From: a candidate division GN15 bacterium
GTDB lineage: Bacteria; Zixibacteria; MSB-5A5; GN15; FEB-12
NCBI GenBank assembly: GCA_014729205.1
Contig: WJKG01000280.1
Location: 1 to 18,706 of the forward strand
DNA length: 18,706 nt
Direction: 5' to 3'
Both the position numbers and the translations under genes were made by a program. Positions 17,201 to 18,706 of this stretch are shown in pieces (position 1 is the stretch's first letter; each line of letters starts with the position of its first letter). The notes under the pieces are model-generated. The model saw only the letters and a list, made by a program, of their open reading frames with translations, was not told where the DNA came from and did not search any database.

Positions 17201-18706
17201 GACCTCAGTCAGGTTACCGGTGAGCGTGCAATTGGTGTGAGTGGCATCGGAGCACCACGGATCGAAATCGACGTCGCCGGAGACCAGGCTGGCTATGGCG
17301 GGATAGGTAATCACGCCCCAGTAGTTGGCCTCGGCATCGACACCAATACCGGCTTGCATCGTGTTGATGACATCGCCGTAGTCGCTGCCATCGGTGCCGG
17401 TGTAGGTCTTGACGTTGCCGTAGATGTCGGCATCGGTAATGACCACGTTGGTCGGGCTGGCGTTGCCTTTGCCCGGCTCGCCGAAGCGGAGTCCGCGCTC
17501 ATTACCGGTGTAGGTGCCGCCGTTGACCTGCACGTTATCAACCCAGGCAGGGAAGCTGGTGTAGCTTCCGGACGGGTTGTCACCGGTGCCGCGACCCTTG
17601 ACGGTCAGGCCGACGCCTTCTTTGGCGCCGCCGAGGGCGTTGTCGGTAACGGTGCAGTTGTTGAAGAACAGATTGGCGTAGGTGCCTGCCTTCAGATTGA
17701 TGTCAAAACCGGACATCCATGGCAGGAAGTACGAGGGTACACCTGCGTCGGAGAAGCCGTTTTCGCTCACGGTGCAGTTCTCGAAGGTTACATCGGAGAG
17801 CTTTTCGGCGTAGACGCCCTTCAGGTTATTGTGATTGAAGGTCGTGTTGGTGACTGTCACGTACTGTACGGTGCTGGCGTCGGCGCTGACCTCTTTCTGG
17901 AAGTACCAACCGTAGGTAAGACTGTCAAAGGCACAGTCGGTAATCTCGAGGTTGGTCAGGGAGGAGGTCAGGTCGACATAGAGGCCGCGTTCCTGTTCAG
18001 TGTTGGGGTTGACATTGTTGCCAACCACGATGACATCGGTCATCTCGACATAGGAAACGCTGGTGCCGGTGGCCTCGGTGAAGCGGCCGACACTGAATCC
18101 GGCCATGCCGTCGGGAGCGACGCGCAGGCTTTCGAAGTGGATCGGCTCGGCAGCGGTACCGGAGGTAGTAAGCTGAACCACGCCGATTTTGGTGTCACCA
18201 GCGCCGGTTGGATTCTGAGCGATGACCGTGTTGCTCAAGGTGTCTTCGCCGCTGCCGGAGCCGAGGATAGTGACGCGCGTGTGCACGTCGATATTCTCGT
18301 TGTAGTAGCCCGGTCCGACATTGATGTCGTCACCCGGATCGGCAGCGTCGATGGCAGCCTGGATGCTACCGCCGCTGGTAACATGAAGCTGGGTACCGTC
18401 GACCAGGTCTTCGATGTACATGTCGTTGCCGGTCCAATGGCCGACAGGGCCACCAAACGCCGGAACCAGGGCTGCGTCGGCCAGTGTCTCGAAGAACCAG
18501 ATGCGGACCTGGTCGGGCGAATCATCCTGTTCGCCGTGGAGCGCAAATCCGAAGTCGCTGGCCTGGACGGTAACGTCGGCGCCGTCGGCGATGTCAGTCG
18601 AATAGGTGATAATGGCGTTGCCGGAGGGCGGTACGCCGGGATTGTTGTAATCGCCCATTTCGAGCTGGAACAGGTTATCAAAGCTGTTGCTGGTCCCCTG
18701 AAAGAC
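11210..18706 (-). CDS. Giant secreted protein: four parallel beta-helix modules, cohesin-like domains, sorting-type C-terminus (5' partial)
   Basis: The minus-strand frame is open to the right edge, so the true start lies outside; 2498 residues are visible, and the in-frame ATG at 18658 is probably internal. Counting from that ATG: right-handed beta-helix modules begin at about residues 89, 485, 822 and 1369. Each opens with a V-D-D-D-type strand and/or (I/V)-Q-x-(A/G)-(I/V)-D followed by G-T-Y-x-E and a strand of the type V-x-(I/V)-x-G. Each of the first three ends near a (W/F)-G and (D/N)-V-(D/Y)-x-x-P-W cap. A cohesin-like domain follows (about 1811-1943). Next come Ig-like and FN3-like domains (1944-2155, with T-P-P-D-P-P-T-D-F-T-A) and a diverged dockerin-like segment (2160-2245). 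A second cohesin-like domain (2250-2380) and a sorting-type domain (2387-2482: NYPNPFNPTTTI, TLGQRV, SGMYLY, final Lys) complete it. Beta-helix folds occur in polysaccharide lyases and adhesins; I see no catalytic residues, so adhesion or polysaccharide binding is only a guess. Confidence 0.9.
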   Translation of the reverse strand, partial: VFQGTSNSFDNLFQLEMGDYNNPGVPPSGNAIITYSTDIADGADVTVQASDFGFALHGEQDDSPDQVRIWFFETLADAALVPAFGGPVGHWTGNDMYIEDLVDGTQLHVTSGGSIQAAIDAADPGDDINVGPGYYNENIDVHTRVTILGSGSGEDTLSNTVIAQNPTGAGDTKIGVVQLTTSGTAAEPIHFESLRVAPDGMAGFSVGRFTEATGTSVSYVEMTDVIVVGNNVNPNTEQERGLYVDLTSSLTNLEITDCAFDSLTYGWYFQKEVSADASTVQYVTVTNTTFNHNNLKGVYAEKLSDVTFENCTVSENGFSDAGVPSYFLPWMSGFDINLKAGTYANLFFNNCTVTDNALGGAKEGVGLTVKGRGTGDNPSGSYTSFPAWVDNVQVNGGTYTGNERGLRFGEPGKGNASPTNVVITDADIYGNVKTYTGTDGSDYGDVINTMQAGIGVDAEANYWGVITYPAIASLVSGDVDFDPWCSDATHTNCTLTGNLTEVWVDDDWAGSSPGDVVGGHIYGYDAFDVIQDGVDYVDATGTVNVAAGTYNETLTIGKAVSVLGATGTIMDGTGLGLVAAVNIQSGDVTFDNIDVLNYGGNGIIVGYEADPPGDLQNVQITNCTVGNIQPGSSHGFGIYVGYQAEGFTSSPVDLPDHLDYSGLLIDNNEVYNTANAAMVLQSITATTGQLTVTGNNLHDAGASGLWIDAAQNILVDNNEMHSNANGIWISYLANYGNVDGPYDPKDLTLTNNNVHDNSGYGIALWAGWPSTITAEYNWIQDNGTNARNGLASGTFMAERNFWGTINYNDIDAGTSGDVDFDPWCNADHSDCSLSGIPAVVWVDDDWIGSAIGDPVDGHTYGYDAWDVIQDGVDNVADGGTVNIMDGNYYESNITVGSAMSIIGESRAGVVIAPAAEDDQDVSNFGGTYQHGFIVGADDVSIQSLTLNGEANPSLTAGKNNYRIGIVTADGGAHANTAIDDVSIEHTFFRGVFLYSTAGGSMTGSLVNDVELDAYNAYGFLMIGSSMTGVCDISNNTFTGIGGRAIGTAYGSYTVSGNVVNDAYTGLYNYNYSFPDETVTMSGNQVTNTFTGANLVGLTNTTVIGGPNPADANTFDMTTVKSGSGGKAQRTPLIGESAVETLEWSANPDKDASTEDVGILLWYSDATCMIQGNTVTASAGDAGAWVFHCEDSTAFPTLQGNTFTATASDGTNVGEGTGIFVTDDGTFFGDENGWVFVNVFDNNVSGFARGVHLYRNATSPANGRNADAWMTGNNISGCGEGVVTNGGFIREFTNNFVTGCTGDGLSISTNVETPEVSALFENDISGNGGLAINNTTTLNLDASGCHFGSADPTTVAAMVTGNVDYTPWLINGADQSTDPGYQGDFSELRVDDDSPQTGSIAYIKEALDLGSGSTIYLSAGTYEEQVVIDTDSIVIQGDDPTTVFITSPTDLTDFFNTGTNDNYPVFYVHDAEGVELHDVTLDGLGRGNNNYRFIGVGYYNAGGTVSNCTIKNIQDTPFSGSQHGVAVYIYAPDTPDRTFAINDCHVVDFQKNGVTFLGEYLTADISGCDVDGKGGTSVTAQNGIQYGLGADGTALNNTITGIAYTGASWTATGFLLQGAGTVNASGIDIDQCQTSVYWIDSKGTFDGGSITSPNGGDGFYVYRSDPAKGAEPKRQAQPMDADLANNADKAPMTVDISNTDFIGVDMDNSWGVGVFSTSSDDVAVTMSDCLVKDWNFGVYYYDYGGTGATSGDMSGNSILGCDSVGLVNQIASLSVTGNTFANATNADDGVAGNTYDANCWNDWSGTGPYAVGGTGGNVDNNPTADCSVDITPDDIVHLDCAADVELTLSIGEALLDMEGVNTAFEYPAELTFASATALDANFQILPTSTSADGSGMDTVYIPLVVLTGSIDGPYDLMTVSFTPANLCAVGEITMIEGDFRDGDNNVIPAILPDPTTIVVDCDDPVFTVNGPADGGFYNTAPVLDIQASDNCDIDDIYYQVDGCAGGPWTPIVTDFAGAVYSNAAWALPDFASLSEANHCISFKVIDDNTRGNADSCTFTWCFTKDVTPPDPPTDFTAEPRYNAIELAWTNSVSTDAIGVQIQRVPWGDYPEYATAAPGYPADQTIGTTAYDGTDESYRDDADFDNTNRDIYYYGAFAYDAAGNYSAATTSAQARATSYWLGDVAGSGGFGDYDGFVYAEDLGPLTVSYGKTDTDPGWNAELDYGPTWDDATSSPGGATDIPIPDDSVNFEDGIIFAINFDAVNPTMKTVPLLAGEEVDGPLAVHLVNYGDGVYGLELDNNIGEVKGFSVELTLNNSQTTFERVELAETITNTEALTFAKAMPGENSLTFDFLLLGNGRTIGGSGPIATLHFTGTDPQVELAEADVRDNDNKEVTVELIQTSPADLVPNEYRLSQNYPNPFNPTTTIDFNVRSQGHVTLEVYNTLGQRVKTLVDEVRDAGQHSVMWDGTDINGNAVASGMYLYRLTVNSFSDTRKMMLLK
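16088..16264 (-). repeat. Beta-helix junction cassette, copy B
   Basis: This 177-base stretch matches 17102-17281 over its whole length. It encodes the V-D-F-D-P-W-C cap of one beta-helix module and the V-W-V-D-D-D-W ... Y-G-Y-D-A-(F/W)-D-V-I-Q-D-G-V-D opening of the next. GTCGACACCGTCCTG is identical in both copies. Two Cys lie about 9 residues apart (W-C-N-A-D-H-S-D-C). Confidence 0.75.
17102..17281 (-). repeat. Beta-helix junction cassette, copy A
   Basis: This is the partner of 16088-16264, 1014 bases away, at clearly recognisable DNA identity. It links modules 1 and 2 of the giant protein, with W-C-S-D-A-T-H-T-N-C in the cap. The recurrence shows that whole helix modules with their caps were duplicated. 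More diverged junctions, without the paired Cys, occur near 14550-14620 and 13215-13280. Confidence 0.75.

Noticed and set aside
1..18706. Mobile elements, CRISPR arrays, tRNA or rRNA genes
   Set aside because: No transposase or integrase reading frame, no short regularly spaced direct repeats, and no recognisable tRNA or rRNA sequence was seen. All repeats found are protein-domain repeats.

Overview
The window (about 55-58% G+C by eye) looks like a chromosomal segment from a member of the FCB superphylum outside the classical Bacteroidetes. Candidate division Zixibacteria or a close relative is my best guess. The reasons are stylistic: dockerin-like repeats of the form N-I-x-D-(L/M)-T-Y-L-V-x-Y-L-F-x-G-G-P, giant secreted proteins ending in an NYPNPFNPTTTI...K sorting-type C-terminal domain, and BACON, TIG, PKD and parallel beta-helix modules. 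No rRNA, tRNA, transposase, integrase or CRISPR array is visible, so the taxonomic call is inference.

Layout: (1) bases 1-1713, plus strand, the 3' part of a helical protein ending in a CARDB-like and a dockerin domain, followed by a perfect hairpin terminator. (2) 1945-7239, plus strand, a 1764-residue secreted multidomain protein (jelly-roll, FN3, Ig-like, TIG, BACON array, PKD, dockerin, sorting domain) behind a sigma70-like promoter. (3) 7312-7890, minus strand, a small exported protein of unknown function, convergent with the giant. (4) 7891-8392, a 502-base gene-poor stretch with a promoter for gene 3, palindromes and an orphan plus-strand intrinsic terminator that suggests a small RNA. 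(5) 8393-9367, minus strand, a renalase-like FAD oxidoreductase, the only clearly cytoplasmic enzyme. (6) 9636-10358 and 10373-11122, minus strand, two small secreted proteins, each a cohesin-like domain plus a C-terminal dockerin, 14 bases apart. (7) 11210 to the right edge, minus strand, at least 2498 residues of a protein with four successive beta-helix modules, two cohesin-like domains, Ig/FN3-like domains, a dockerin-like segment and a sorting-type C-terminus.

The biological theme is a cell-surface or secreted assembly. Two giants carry sorting-type C-terminal domains. Three other proteins end instead in a compact dockerin with conserved cysteines. The two cohesin-dockerin proteins lie directly downstream of the beta-helix giant and are probably read from the same transcript. 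A non-cellulosomal cohesin-dockerin network that decorates or polymerises on the giant proteins is the most interesting hypothesis. Binding partners, substrates and the secretion machinery are not in the window.
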